Positions 18,270 to 27,339 of a stretch of 64,000 bases of DNA are shown in pieces. The notes under the pieces are model-generated. The model did not search any database. It worked only from the letters and a program-made list of their open reading frames with translations, and had not been told where the DNA came from. Source of the stretch: Nitrosomonadales bacterium (GTDB lineage Bacteria > Pseudomonadota > Gammaproteobacteria > Burkholderiales > Gallionellaceae); assembly GCA_023259055.1 (NCBI GenBank), contig JAHFQZ010000006.1:62001-126000 (forward strand), given 5' to 3'. The first letter of the stretch is position 1. Every line of letters begins with the position of its first letter. Position numbers and translations under genes: made by a program.

Positions 18270-19931
18270 ATGCTGAAATTTCTGTCCATCCGCGATTTCG
18301 TCATAGTCTCCTCACTTGAGTTGGATTTTTCCTCTGGCTTTACTGCGCTGACCGGAGAGACCGGCGCGGGTAAATCAATTCTGATCGACGCGCTGTCGCT
18401 GGCGCTCGGTGAACGCGGCGATGCGTCCATGGTGCGCAACGGTTGCGAGCGCGCTGAAATTGCTGCCGAGTTTGATGTGAGTGCGTTGCCGAAATTGCAG
18501 GCATGGCTGCTTGAACAGGAACTGGCGGGCGATGAGGGTATCTGCCTGTTGCGCCGCGTGCTCGATGCCGGGGGGCGTTCGCGCGGCTTTATCAACGGGC
18601 GTAGCGCGACCTTGCAACAGCTGCGCGATGCAGGTGAGCAGTTGCTGGATATATATGGACAGCACGCTCACCAATCGTTGCTGCGTCCTGACGTACAACG
18701 TTCCTTGCTTGACGGTTATGCTTGTGCGGCATCTGAAGCGGAGAAAGTAGCATCCTTGTATCGAGATTGGCAGATGTTGCGCCGTCGCCGTGTCAGCCTG
18801 AGCGAGAATGCCGAAGCGGTAGCTGCCGAGCGAGAGCTGCTGCAGTTTCAGCGCAACGAACTGGAAGGGCTGGGCTTTGATGTGGCAGAGTGGAATACTT
18901 TGCAGGAGGATTATGCGCGCTTGGCGCATGCGGCGGGTTTGCTTGAAACCGCAGCGTTTGGCATCGAAACTCTGAGCGAGGCTGATAACGCCTGTCTTGC
19001 GCAGCTGAACGCGCTGACGGCACGTTTGCGTGATGGGATGCAACATGACGCCAGTCTGGGCGAGACACTGCGGATGCTGGAAAGCGCGCAGGCAGAATTG
19101 CAGGAGGTGGTCTACGCGCTGCGTCATTATCAGCAACGCCTGGACACCGATCCGCAGCGCCTGCGCGATCAGGAGTTGCGCATCCAAAGCGTGATGGATG
19201 CCGCACGAAAATATCGCGTTGCTCCAGAACAACTGGATCAGGCACTGCAGCGCATTGTGGAGCGCCTGGCGGAGCTGGGCGGTGATGCCGATCTGGCCGA
19301 ATTGGAGCAGCAGGAAAGAGCTCTGCAGCAAAGTTATCAAGCTACCGCGCAGAAATTAAGCTATGCGCGCAAAAAATCAGCCGAAAAACTGGCACACGAA
19401 ATTACAGCGGCGATGCAAACCTTGGCGATGCCAGGCGGCAGTTTTGCGGTGGCCTTGTTTCCGTTGGCCGAGGGCAACGCTTATGGATTGGAAACGATAG
19501 AGTTTCAGGTTGCTGCCAATACCGGTGTGCCGCCGCGCAGCCTGGCCAAGGTCGCTTCGGGCGGCGAGTTGTCGCGCATCAGCCTGGCGATACAAGTCGC
19601 CACCACGCAAGTCGCCAGTGTGCCGACTTTGATATTTGACGAGGTGGATAGCGGTATCGGCGGGCGCGTCGCAGAAATTGTAGGGAATTTGCTTAAAAAG
19701 CTGGGCAAGGATTATCAGGTGTTGTGTGTTACACACTTGCCGCAAGTCGCAGCGGCGGCTGACCAGCAGTGGCAAGTTAGTAAGGCAGTGGAAAACGGTA
19801 TCACATTAAGCCACATCGACGTGCTGGAGGGCGTGCAACGCGTCGAGGAAATTGCGCGCATGTTGGGTGGAGTCAAGATTACCGAAACGACCCGCAAACA
19901 TGCCGCTGAAATGCTTGCGGTCTCGGCTTGA
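18270..19931 (+). CDS. recN: DNA repair protein RecN
   Basis: RecN is an SMC-like ATPase acting in double-strand break repair. The 553-aa protein has Walker A GETGAGKS (29-36), a central coiled-coil region (about 150-370) and the C-terminal ABC signature ASGGELSRISLA with Walker B PTLIFDEVDSGIGGR. Length and organisation are normal. It is tightly linked to nadK. A structured intergenic region follows before bamE. Confidence 0.96.
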   Translation: MLKFLSIRDFVIVSSLELDFSSGFTALTGETGAGKSILIDALSLALGERGDASMVRNGCERAEIAAEFDVSALPKLQAWLLEQELAGDEGICLLRRVLDAGGRSRGFINGRSATLQQLRDAGEQLLDIYGQHAHQSLLRPDVQRSLLDGYACAASEAEKVASLYRDWQMLRRRRVSLSENAEAVAAERELLQFQRNELEGLGFDVAEWNTLQEDYARLAHAAGLLETAAFGIETLSEADNACLAQLNALTARLRDGMQHDASLGETLRMLESAQAELQEVVYALRHYQQRLDTDPQRLRDQELRIQSVMDAARKYRVAPEQLDQALQRIVERLAELGGDADLAELEQQERALQQSYQATAQKLSYARKKSAEKLAHEITAAMQTLAMPGGSFAVALFPLAEGNAYGLETIEFQVAANTGVPPRSLAKVASGGELSRISLAIQVATTQVASVPTLIFDEVDSGIGGRVAEIVGNLLKKLGKDYQVLCVTHLPQVAAAADQQWQVSKAVENGITLSHIDVLEGVQRVEEIARMLGGVKITETTRKHAAEMLAVSA

Positions 19932-19941
19932 GGTATCATGC

Positions 19942-20053
19942 GGCGGCTCTGACACGGTGTTGCGAAGCATCCAGTGCGGGAAGAGCCGCCTCGCGCCCGT
20001 TCCCGCAACCGGCTGGCTGGGCCGGTAACGTGTCGCGGGATGCGGCGGCTTTT
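19942..20053 (+). promoter_or_regulatory. Strongly structured intergenic segment between recN and bamE (possible attenuator or small RNA)
   Basis: Several long complementary pairs nest in about 110 bases. GGCGGCTCT (19942-19950) pairs with AGAGCCGCC (19982-19990). GACACG (19951-19956) pairs with CGTGTC (20029-20034). GCATCC (19967-19972) pairs with GGATGC (20038-20043). CCGGC (20009-20013) pairs with GCCGG (20021-20025). AGCCGCC (19984-19990) can alternatively pair with GGCGGCT (20044-20050), which is followed by TTTT, giving two mutually exclusive folds, one terminator-like. I do not recognise a known RNA family. Confidence 0.45.
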
Positions 20054-20078
20054 ACTTTAATGACTGATTAGGACTGTT

Positions 20079-20393
20079 ATGCGAATCAAACTAATTTTAC
20101 TTTCCCTGATGCTGGCTTCGTGTAGCGGTTGTATGACCCCATACAAGATGGATGTCCGCCAAGGCAACTATGTGACACCGGAGATGCGCGAGAAACTGAA
20201 GATCGGAATGACCAAGCCGCAGGTGCGATATGTGCTGGGCTCACCCACGATCAACGATGCTTTTCACGGCAACCGATGGGATTATGTGTACAGCCTAGAG
20301 CGTGGTGGTAAAGTGGTCGAGAAGCAGAATCTGACACTATATTTTGAAGGCGACAATCTGGTGCGCATGAATGATAGCCAAGCGGGACAATGA
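20079..20393 (+). CDS. bamE: Outer membrane protein assembly factor BamE
   Basis: BamE (SmpA/OmlA) is a small lipoprotein of the BAM complex that inserts beta-barrels into the outer membrane. The 104-aa protein has a lipoprotein signal with lipobox LASC (Cys15). The BamE fold signatures follow: QGNYVTPEMREKLKIGMTK, then QVRYVLGSP and the RWDYVYS segment. In many betaproteobacteria bamE lies beside fur and dapB. Here dapB follows directly, but fur is not in the window. Lipidation would depend on LspA, encoded at 178. Confidence 0.93.
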   Translation: MRIKLILLSLMLASCSGCMTPYKMDVRQGNYVTPEMREKLKIGMTKPQVRYVLGSPTINDAFHGNRWDYVYSLERGGKVVEKQNLTLYFEGDNLVRMNDSQAGQ

Positions 20394-20401
20394 CTGGGTG
20401 A

Positions 20402-21244
<843 letters not shown>

Positions 21245-21248
21245 AACA

Positions 21249-21278
21249 CGTTGATTCCGGCGTTTGCCGGAATGAACG
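21249..21278. repeat. Short intergenic inverted repeat after dapB
   Basis: CGTTGATTCCGGC and GCCGGAATGAACG form a 13-bp stem with one mismatch around GTTT. The ATTCCGGC/GCCGGAAT core resembles dispersed short palindromes of proteobacterial chromosomes. There is no T run, so it is not a convincing terminator. Confidence 0.5.
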
Positions 21279-21297
21279 CAATTATTTGGGGTTTGTT

Positions 21298-21570
21298 ATG
21301 GACTGGAAAATACTTGCTACGGTTTTTATTTCTGTCTTTATCGCCGAAATGGGCGACAAGACTCAGCTCGCCACCATGCTGTTCGCCTCTGATAAAGAGG
21401 TCAGCAAGTTGACTATTTTCTTCGGTGCTTCGCTGGCGCTGGTAGCTGCTTCAGGCATCGGTGTACTGGTTGGCGGCGCACTGTCTGAATACGTCAACGA
21501 AAAATACTTGCATTATGCTGCCGGAGCAGGTTTCATCATTATCGGCGTATGGACGTTGTGGAAGGCATGA
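21298..21570 (+). CDS. GDT1/TMEM165 (UPF0016) family membrane protein, half-size
   Basis: This 90-aa membrane protein has three predicted helices and one copy of the family signature EMGDKTQLAT (about residues 16-25). Members of this family export Mn2+ or Ca2+. Most contain two copies of the motif in one chain, and half-size members assemble as homo- or heterodimers. Only one half-gene is visible here, so a homodimer is likely unless a partner lies elsewhere. The start at 21298 fits the conserved MDWK; an in-frame codon at 21286 is less likely. There is no adjacent Mn-sensing element that I recognise. Confidence 0.85.
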   Translation: MDWKILATVFISVFIAEMGDKTQLATMLFASDKEVSKLTIFFGASLALVAASGIGVLVGGALSEYVNEKYLHYAAGAGFIIIGVWTLWKA

Positions 21571-21623
21571 AGAGACAAGGATAAAGGCGCCATGAAGATC
21601 TTTTTTGTGCAAATCATTCATAC

Positions 21624-24506
21624 ATGAAAAAACTTCTTCCCCTGTTTTTCATTTTTTATCTACCAGTCTGCACCGCTATTACTGACCCGTCATTTTCCTG
21701 GATGACGCTGACTTCCCCGCATTTTCTGGTCCACTATCATCAGGGCGAAGAGGCTCTGGCAAAGCGCGCTGTCGTGCTCGCAGAAGATGTGCACAGCCTG
21801 CTTGTGCCTCGCATGAAGTCTCAGCCACGTAATCGTACCAATATCGTTCTCGTCGATGCGATGGACGACGCAAATGGCTGGGCGACGCCGATGCCCTATA
21901 ATCTGATCACGCTCTATATTACCCCGCCGCTCGGCGAGCCCGGTTTTGGCGCGCATCCCCATGATGACTGGATGCGGATGTTGATTACACACGAATATAC
22001 TCACATCGTTCAGTTTGATATGTTGCATGGCGCTCCGCAGGTATTGAATAATATTTTCGGGAACTTGTATTTTCCAAACATGTGGCAGCCAGTCTGGTTG
22101 ATAGAGGGTTTGGCGGTGTACGAGGAAACGGAATTGACTGGCGGTGGCCGAAATCGATCGCCTGCTGCCGACATGGTATTGCGCATGGCATTACTGGAAG
22201 ACAACTTTCCGTCCATCAGCCATGCTGCTAACTTCACCGAAAAATGGCCGGCTGGTGATGTGCCCTATTTGTTCGGGGGCAGTTTTACCCGGTTTATCGC
22301 CGAAAAATTCGGGCGCGAAAAACTTGCCGATATTTCAATTGAGTACAGCGGGCGCAGCTGGCCATTTCTGGTGAGCAGCACGGCATACCGCGCGATTGGA
22401 AACGACTATCCCGAGTTATGGGACGAATGGAAAAGCCGATTAGCCAGGCGTTATGAAGTTTCCAAACAGAAAGTGCTTGATAGTGGCCTGAGCAGTTCGC
22501 GCGCCTTGACACGGCGCGGATACAGGAATCTCGCACCGTCTGTTTCTCCGGACGGCAAGCAGATAGCCTATTCTGTTTTCAATGCCGATGAGCATCCCTC
22601 GATACACCTGATCAATATTGATGGTGGCAATGACCGCAGGATTTTCAACAATAATACTTTGTCCGGGCAGAGCATTGCGTGGGGGCAGGACGGCAAAGGC
22701 TTGTATTACACCAAATCCGAGATGGTGCATAACACCAATCTCTACAACGACATCTACTATTACGATCTCGAACGGCACAAGGAAATTCGCCTCACCAGGC
22801 ATCTGCGCGCTCGCGATGCTTCCCCTTCGCCGGACGGTACAAAGCTGGTGTTTGTGGCTAACCGGCTGGGCAGAACGCGGCTTGGGATGCTGCCGCTAAT
22901 GCAAAAAAAGATTGCGAACGAGCAGGATATCAACTGGCTCAGCGAAGACAGCGCGAACCAGTTTGAAACACCGCGATTCAGCCCTGACGGGCAGAAAATT
23001 GCGGTGGGAATCAGGCAGCCGGATGGCTGCAAGGACATCTGGATACTCGGCAGCCAAGGGAACAAGCTCGAGGAGCTAATGCATGACCATGCCATCGACG
23101 GGGGCGCAGTGTGGAGCGCCGATGGCCGCAGCCTGTACTTTTCATCCGATCGCAGCGGCATTTTCAATCTCTACGTTTACGATCTCGCCAGCAAACAAAT
23201 ATCTCAGCTCAGCAATGTGATTGGAGGCGCTTTTACGCCATCGGTCACGCCCGATGGAAACGATATTGCATTTTCGAATTACAGCTCGCTTGGCTTTGAC
23301 ATTCATGTTCTGGAAAACAAGCCAGCCACATGGAAAGCGGTTGGCGAATACCGCGATCCGTACCCGGCGATGAGCTATATCGATAAGGAGGTCATTACCG
23401 AGCAGAGCTCATACAATCCTTTGCCGACTTTGTACCCTCGTTTCTGGCTGCCATATCTGGGCTACAGTGCATATAGTGGCACGCTGGGTGGTTTCATAAC
23501 TTTCGGTTCTGATGCGGTCCAACGCCACAGTTATGTTTTAAGCGCTTTGTATGGGCCGTCGAAAAATCGCGCTTGGTACGACCTAAATTATCGTTACGAT
23601 GGTTCGTTTCCCAGCTTGCGCTTGATTGCGCAGGATATGGACATGACCTATTCCAGCCTTCTTGAACAGAAGTCGGGTTTTATTGCTCAGGAGAATTACG
23701 TTGAGCGTGCCCGAGTGCTTGATGCCGCAATGGTTTTTCCCCTCCTCGAGCTTGATCAGCAGCACGAATTGAGTTTGGGTTACCGTCGTAAAATTATGGG
23801 TGGTCTCTCCCAAGTGCCGCCTTGGACAGGATATGACGGGGTGATTCCGGCACAAGGCGTCTTAGCCTCCGGCAGGACTAGTTACTATTTCAATAGCGCG
23901 AAAAAATATGGTTATTCGATCAGCCTTGAAAATGGCCGAAGCCTTGAGCTTGGTTATGAGCAGCTCAGTAAAAATATCGGCAGTGATTTCAATCTGAAAA
24001 AGTACAGTGTCGACTGGCATGAATATATTGATTTCCCATTTGACCATCATGTTCTGTTGCTGCGCGCCTATGCTGGGAAATCTATAGGAGATGTTATTCC
24101 GCAGCGCGCCTTTCAGCTGGGTGGAGACAATCCCGGCGACCTGACAGTCAATGTTATTGAACAAAATATCTACCTGCGCGGTTACCCGGTCAATAAATAC
24201 CGCGGACAAAAAGTCGGACTGATGTCAGCGGAATACCGTTTCCCGGTCGAAAATATTGAAAAGGGCTTCAGCAATACACCCTTCTTCTTCAAGCGGGTAC
24301 ACGGCGCCGTTTTTGCTGAAGCAGGCAATGCCTGGGATGCAGCATATTCCAGAAGTGATTTGAAGAGAGCTGTAGGTCTCGAAGCAAGGCTGGACATGTC
24401 ATTGGCTTATGCACTGCCGGTCACCGTTCGACTGGGTATCGCCAAGGCACTCGACGACAAACGCGATGCAATGGTGATCGCCAATGCCTGGTTTGCGCTC
24501 TTTTAG
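21624..24506 (+). CDS. Large envelope protein: gluzincin-like protease domain, beta-propeller and C-terminal beta-barrel
   Basis: This 960-aa protein has a signal peptide (cleavage near VCTA-ITD). An N-terminal zinc-protease-like domain carries HEYTH (His123, Glu124, His127) and the third ligand motif WLIEGLAVYEE (Glu161). A TolB/WD40-like propeller (about 300-590) has repeated SPDGKQIAY-type motifs such as SVSPDGK, SPSPDGT, FSPDGQK and VTPDGND. A C-terminal region of about 330 residues has alternating polar/hydrophobic strands and ends in Phe, as outer-membrane barrels do, with Omp85-like traits. It is probably anchored in the outer membrane. Substrate and orientation are unknown. The last roughly 40 bases recur in degenerate form near 39855-39890. 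Confidence 0.75.
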   Translation: MKKLLPLFFIFYLPVCTAITDPSFSWMTLTSPHFLVHYHQGEEALAKRAVVLAEDVHSLLVPRMKSQPRNRTNIVLVDAMDDANGWATPMPYNLITLYITPPLGEPGFGAHPHDDWMRMLITHEYTHIVQFDMLHGAPQVLNNIFGNLYFPNMWQPVWLIEGLAVYEETELTGGGRNRSPAADMVLRMALLEDNFPSISHAANFTEKWPAGDVPYLFGGSFTRFIAEKFGREKLADISIEYSGRSWPFLVSSTAYRAIGNDYPELWDEWKSRLARRYEVSKQKVLDSGLSSSRALTRRGYRNLAPSVSPDGKQIAYSVFNADEHPSIHLINIDGGNDRRIFNNNTLSGQSIAWGQDGKGLYYTKSEMVHNTNLYNDIYYYDLERHKEIRLTRHLRARDASPSPDGTKLVFVANRLGRTRLGMLPLMQKKIANEQDINWLSEDSANQFETPRFSPDGQKIAVGIRQPDGCKDIWILGSQGNKLEELMHDHAIDGGAVWSADGRSLYFSSDRSGIFNLYVYDLASKQISQLSNVIGGAFTPSVTPDGNDIAFSNYSSLGFDIHVLENKPATWKAVGEYRDPYPAMSYIDKEVITEQSSYNPLPTLYPRFWLPYLGYSAYSGTLGGFITFGSDAVQRHSYVLSALYGPSKNRAWYDLNYRYDGSFPSLRLIAQDMDMTYSSLLEQKSGFIAQENYVERARVLDAAMVFPLLELDQQHELSLGYRRKIMGGLSQVPPWTGYDGVIPAQGVLASGRTSYYFNSAKKYGYSISLENGRSLELGYEQLSKNIGSDFNLKKYSVDWHEYIDFPFDHHVLLLRAYAGKSIGDVIPQRAFQLGGDNPGDLTVNVIEQNIYLRGYPVNKYRGQKVGLMSAEYRFPVENIEKGFSNTPFFFKRVHGAVFAEAGNAWDAAYSRSDLKRAVGLEARLDMSLAYALPVTVRLGIAKALDDKRDAMVIANAWFALF

Positions 24507-24686
24507 GGTATTGAATAACTATTTCCTGCTTTCCATACACCGCATAACCAAATTGGTTTTTTCTTCCCCCAGCATTTCCAAGCGGCTGCTCAACCTCTTG
24601 GCCTCCTCTAATGCCAACCGGACTCAACGTGCTACAAAGCCACAATTAGCTGCTGCACATTGAGCTTGAATCTGCGCCGTTTCTGC
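24507..24686. other. Intergenic region with no recognisable gene
   Basis: Apart from the leader repeat that begins near 24687, this stretch contains no open frame I can defend. The short frames overlapping it have no ribosome-binding sites or recognisable motifs. Confidence 0.6.
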
Positions 24687-24940
24687 CACGATCTCAACAA
24701 GCTTTGGCGACTTTTCGTCTTGGGCACCATTTGTCGGTGAATTGCACAATCCAGATAGCAGGCCAGACCGTGATCCATCTATTTGTTTTGTCTTTAATGT
24801 TCGGCAATAACGATCTTATTGGCATGACATCTGCTATACATAGACTGAGATGGGAAAAAACTGTGGAACGCATAATGAAATTTGCATGGATAAAGAAGCT
24901 GAATTCAGCAAGGCAGTATAGGTGGCTAAGATGATCGCTA
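24687..24940 (+). repeat. Diverged leader repeat, copy A (upstream of hemerythrin)
   Basis: This block aligns with 39885-40144. Shared landmarks are GACTTTTCGTC, GCACAATCCA/GCGCAATCCA, CCATCTATTTG, GATCTTATTGGCATG/GATCTTGTTGGCATG and CTGTGGAA. The last 70 bases before the start codon align without gaps (47 identical by hand count), and the next ten bases, ATGATCGCTA, are identical. The copies precede unrelated proteins, so a leader has been duplicated and attached to two genes. Confidence 0.7.
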
Positions 24941-25353
24941 TATGGACAAACCATTTAAGCCTCGGAAATAGAACTATCGATTCCGCACACGAACATATCC
25001 TCAGCATAATAAACAGAGTGGGCGATTTAATTGAAGCAAGGGATGGAGCTGCACTGACAGAAACGTTCAAATTACTCGAAAATAGTTTATGCGCATATTT
25101 TGAAGTCGAGCAAAAAATTGCTCAAGTAATTAAAGTTGACTTTACCCAGCACAATCTTGCACATCAACATTTATTGAATGACTTACAGTGCATGAGGAAT
25201 ACTCTCGAAGAAAAAAATGGCATGGGGTCTGACAGAGAAGTGAAATCTTTTATTATTCCTTGGGCGAAGCGTTTTATACAACACATCAAGGTTGAAGGGG
25301 AATCGTTGAAGGTTGTGCTGGGCACACAATTTTATGATTTCAAACCTGATTGA
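24931..25353 (+). CDS. Bacteriohemerythrin-like protein with altered iron ligands
   Basis: This 140-aa helical protein belongs to the hemerythrin family (oxygen-binding or oxygen-sensing di-iron proteins). By alignment with the paralogues at 38516 and in the 55166 protein, ligands His20, Glu60, His74, His78 and His118 are kept. The position expected to be His is Tyr56 (YFEVE), and the expected Asp is Gly123. The di-iron site is therefore probably incomplete. The start at 24931 is chosen because paralogues begin at the same place and AGGTGG lies 7 bases upstream; GTG 24922 is the alternative. The C-terminal YDFKPD tail is shared with the paralogues. The upstream region is a leader repeat. Confidence 0.8.
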   Translation: MIAIWTNHLSLGNRTIDSAHEHILSIINRVGDLIEARDGAALTETFKLLENSLCAYFEVEQKIAQVIKVDFTQHNLAHQHLLNDLQCMRNTLEEKNGMGSDREVKSFIIPWAKRFIQHIKVEGESLKVVLGTQFYDFKPD

Positions 25354-25427
25354 GCGCAGTTTTCCAAACGCACCATTCAAATTCAGTTCGTGGCGAACCA
25401 ATCTAACGATGTGCTAGCATTCGTTAC

Positions 25428-26213
25428 ATGAAGATGCCAGTCCTCTTCGTTTCTCATGGCGCGCCCACTCTGTCTCTGGAGCCGGGTGAGACTGGCGCTG
25501 CATGGCAGCAACTCGGTGCGCGGTTGCCGAAGCCGTCCGCCATTCTGGTAATCTCGGCACATTGGGAGACGCTTATCCCGACGGTCAGCTGCACAGCAAA
25601 GCCGGAAACCATTCACGACTTCAGCGGCTTTCCAGAAGAATTATACAAGTTGAAATATCCCGCATCCGGCGCGCCGCAGATGGCAAAGGCCGTAGCGCTT
25701 GCGCTGCAGCAGACGGATATCCCTATGCAACTGGATGACACACGTGGCCTTGACCACGGAGCATGGGTTCCGCTGAGTTTTTTGTATCCGAACGCGGATA
25801 TTCCGGTCGCGCAACTCTCGATTCAGCCGGATAAAGATCCGGTCTGGCACATCGCCTTAGGCCGCGCACTACGCACGTTGCGCCAACAGGGAGTATTGAT
25901 TATCGGCAGTGGCTCGATTTCGCATAATTTGCATGCCATATTCAAACATCCACAGGGGGAGCCCGCGCCGGAATGGGTGGCAGAATTTTGCGATTGGGTG
26001 GCGGCAAAGATCAAGGCCGGCGATCTGGAAGCGCTTAGCGCATATCGTACACTTGCGCCGCACGCAGTGCAGAATCATCCTACTGACGAACATTTATTGC
26101 CGTTGTTTGTGGCCTTGGGAGCAGCGGATAAAATCGACAGTGCAGTTCATTTCAATCGCGTGATGACCTACGGAATGCTGGCGATGGATGCATGGCTGTT
26201 CGACCCTGTATAG
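25428..26213 (+). CDS. DODA-type extradiol dioxygenase family protein (YgiD-like)
   Basis: This 261-aa protein belongs to the LigB/DODA family of metal-dependent ring-cleaving dioxygenases related to E. coli YgiD (4,5-DOPA extradiol dioxygenase). Conserved metal-site features are His in FVSHGAPTL near residue 10, His in ISAHWET near 45, and the GLDHGAWVPL motif near 108-117. The later GSGSISHNLH segment is near 163-172. Bacterial physiological substrates for this family are poorly known. It is convergent with mnmH, and the short gap between them contains a degenerate dispersed repeat. Confidence 0.88.
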   Translation: MKMPVLFVSHGAPTLSLEPGETGAAWQQLGARLPKPSAILVISAHWETLIPTVSCTAKPETIHDFSGFPEELYKLKYPASGAPQMAKAVALALQQTDIPMQLDDTRGLDHGAWVPLSFLYPNADIPVAQLSIQPDKDPVWHIALGRALRTLRQQGVLIIGSGSISHNLHAIFKHPQGEPAPEWVAEFCDWVAAKIKAGDLEALSAYRTLAPHAVQNHPTDEHLLPLFVALGAADKIDSAVHFNRVMTYGMLAMDAWLFDPV

Positions 26214-26221
26214 GAGCTACC

Positions 26222-26250
26222 ATACCGGTCCTGAGTCTGTCGAAGCTGCA
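26222..26250. repeat. Degenerate copy of the dispersed GTCGAAG repeat
   Basis: ACCGGTCCTGAGTCTGTCGA followed by AGC resembles the inverted form of the CTTCGACAAGCTCAG repeat seen at 4800-4815. It lies between convergent genes. The match is partial. Confidence 0.4.
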
Positions 26251-26261
26251 CGCTACTTCCA

Positions 26262-27320
26262 TTATTCGCGGGTATGGTCCGCTTCCGCAATGCCCTTTGC
26301 AATTTTCATCATTGCATCCTGAGACAAGCTGGTCAGCGGGATGCGCCATGCCTTGTCGAGTCGCACAAAGTGCTGGGACGTAGCGCGGAAGTAGCTCGGG
26401 TCGTAGTGCAGGGTGAGCAGCTCCGCAACCATGGTGGCGAATTCTCCGGCATGAATCAGTGAGTTCCAGTGTTCCAGTTGCTTAGTTCCATGAAAGCGGT
26501 GCAGCGATTGCAGGCGAGTAATAAATATTTCCGGATTGTCGAGGTAATGGCGGTAGTCTTCCAGCAGTCCGGCTACGCGTGTTTGTTGCGGCGTTTCCAG
26601 CACCAGACATTCGCTCGCGTGCATGGCTGCGATGATGGCAGGAGGGATCGTGATGTTGCCGATCTTGTTGCTCTCCGCTTCCACAAACACAGGTCTGGCA
26701 GGATCAAGTTTTTGCATGGCTTCCAGCAGCGCACTGTCGAACCATTTTTGCGATGGTTGAGATTTTCCCGGTATTTTGCCCAACACCGAGCCGCGATGCC
26801 CTGCCAGCATTTCCAAGTCGAGGATTTGTTGTCCATTGTCCGCTAGTGCCGTGAGCAGGCGACTTTTACCCGAGCCGGTGGGACCGCAAATCACACGAAA
26901 CGTCAGGCTTTGCGGCAGCACTTCCAGTTTTTCCAATACTTCGCGACGATAAGCCTTGTAACCGCCTTCAAGTTTTTGTGCTGCCCAACCCACCTGTGCG
27001 AGGATAATGCACATCGCGCTGCTGCGCTGTCCGCCGCGCCAGCAGTAAATAAGCGGATGCCACGATTTGGGACGGTCGTGAAAATGCGTTTGCAGATGGT
27101 GTGCAATGTTTCTGGCGACCAAAGCCGCGCCAACTTTACGCGCCTCGAATGGCGAAACTTGTTTGTATAATACGCCGACAGTGATGCGCTCCTCATCGGA
27201 CAGCACCGGGCAATTGATTGCCCCGGGAATGTGATCCTCGGCGAATTCAGCTGGGGTGCGCACGTCGATAATTTCGTCAAATTCGCCGAGCTGTGATAGG
27301 GTCGCGGTTCTGAAAAGCAT
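26262..27320 (-). CDS. mnmH: tRNA 2-selenouridine synthase
   Basis: MnmH (SelU/YbbB) replaces the sulfur of 2-thiouridine at the wobble position of Lys, Glu and Gln tRNAs with selenium through a geranylated intermediate. The 352-aa protein has an N-terminal rhodanese domain with active-site Cys93 in YCWRGGQRS and a C-terminal P-loop domain with GPTGSGKS (146-153). It is divergent from selD, which makes its selenophosphate donor; the two start codons are only about 20 bases apart. No selenocysteine-insertion genes are in view, so the local selenium use may be for tRNA modification. Confidence 0.95.
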   Translation of the reverse strand: MLFRTATLSQLGEFDEIIDVRTPAEFAEDHIPGAINCPVLSDEERITVGVLYKQVSPFEARKVGAALVARNIAHHLQTHFHDRPKSWHPLIYCWRGGQRSSAMCIILAQVGWAAQKLEGGYKAYRREVLEKLEVLPQSLTFRVICGPTGSGKSRLLTALADNGQQILDLEMLAGHRGSVLGKIPGKSQPSQKWFDSALLEAMQKLDPARPVFVEAESNKIGNITIPPAIIAAMHASECLVLETPQQTRVAGLLEDYRHYLDNPEIFITRLQSLHRFHGTKQLEHWNSLIHAGEFATMVAELLTLHYDPSYFRATSQHFVRLDKAWRIPLTSLSQDAMMKIAKGIAEADHTRE

Positions 27321-27339
27321 TATAGAAAAAGGAATAGAT

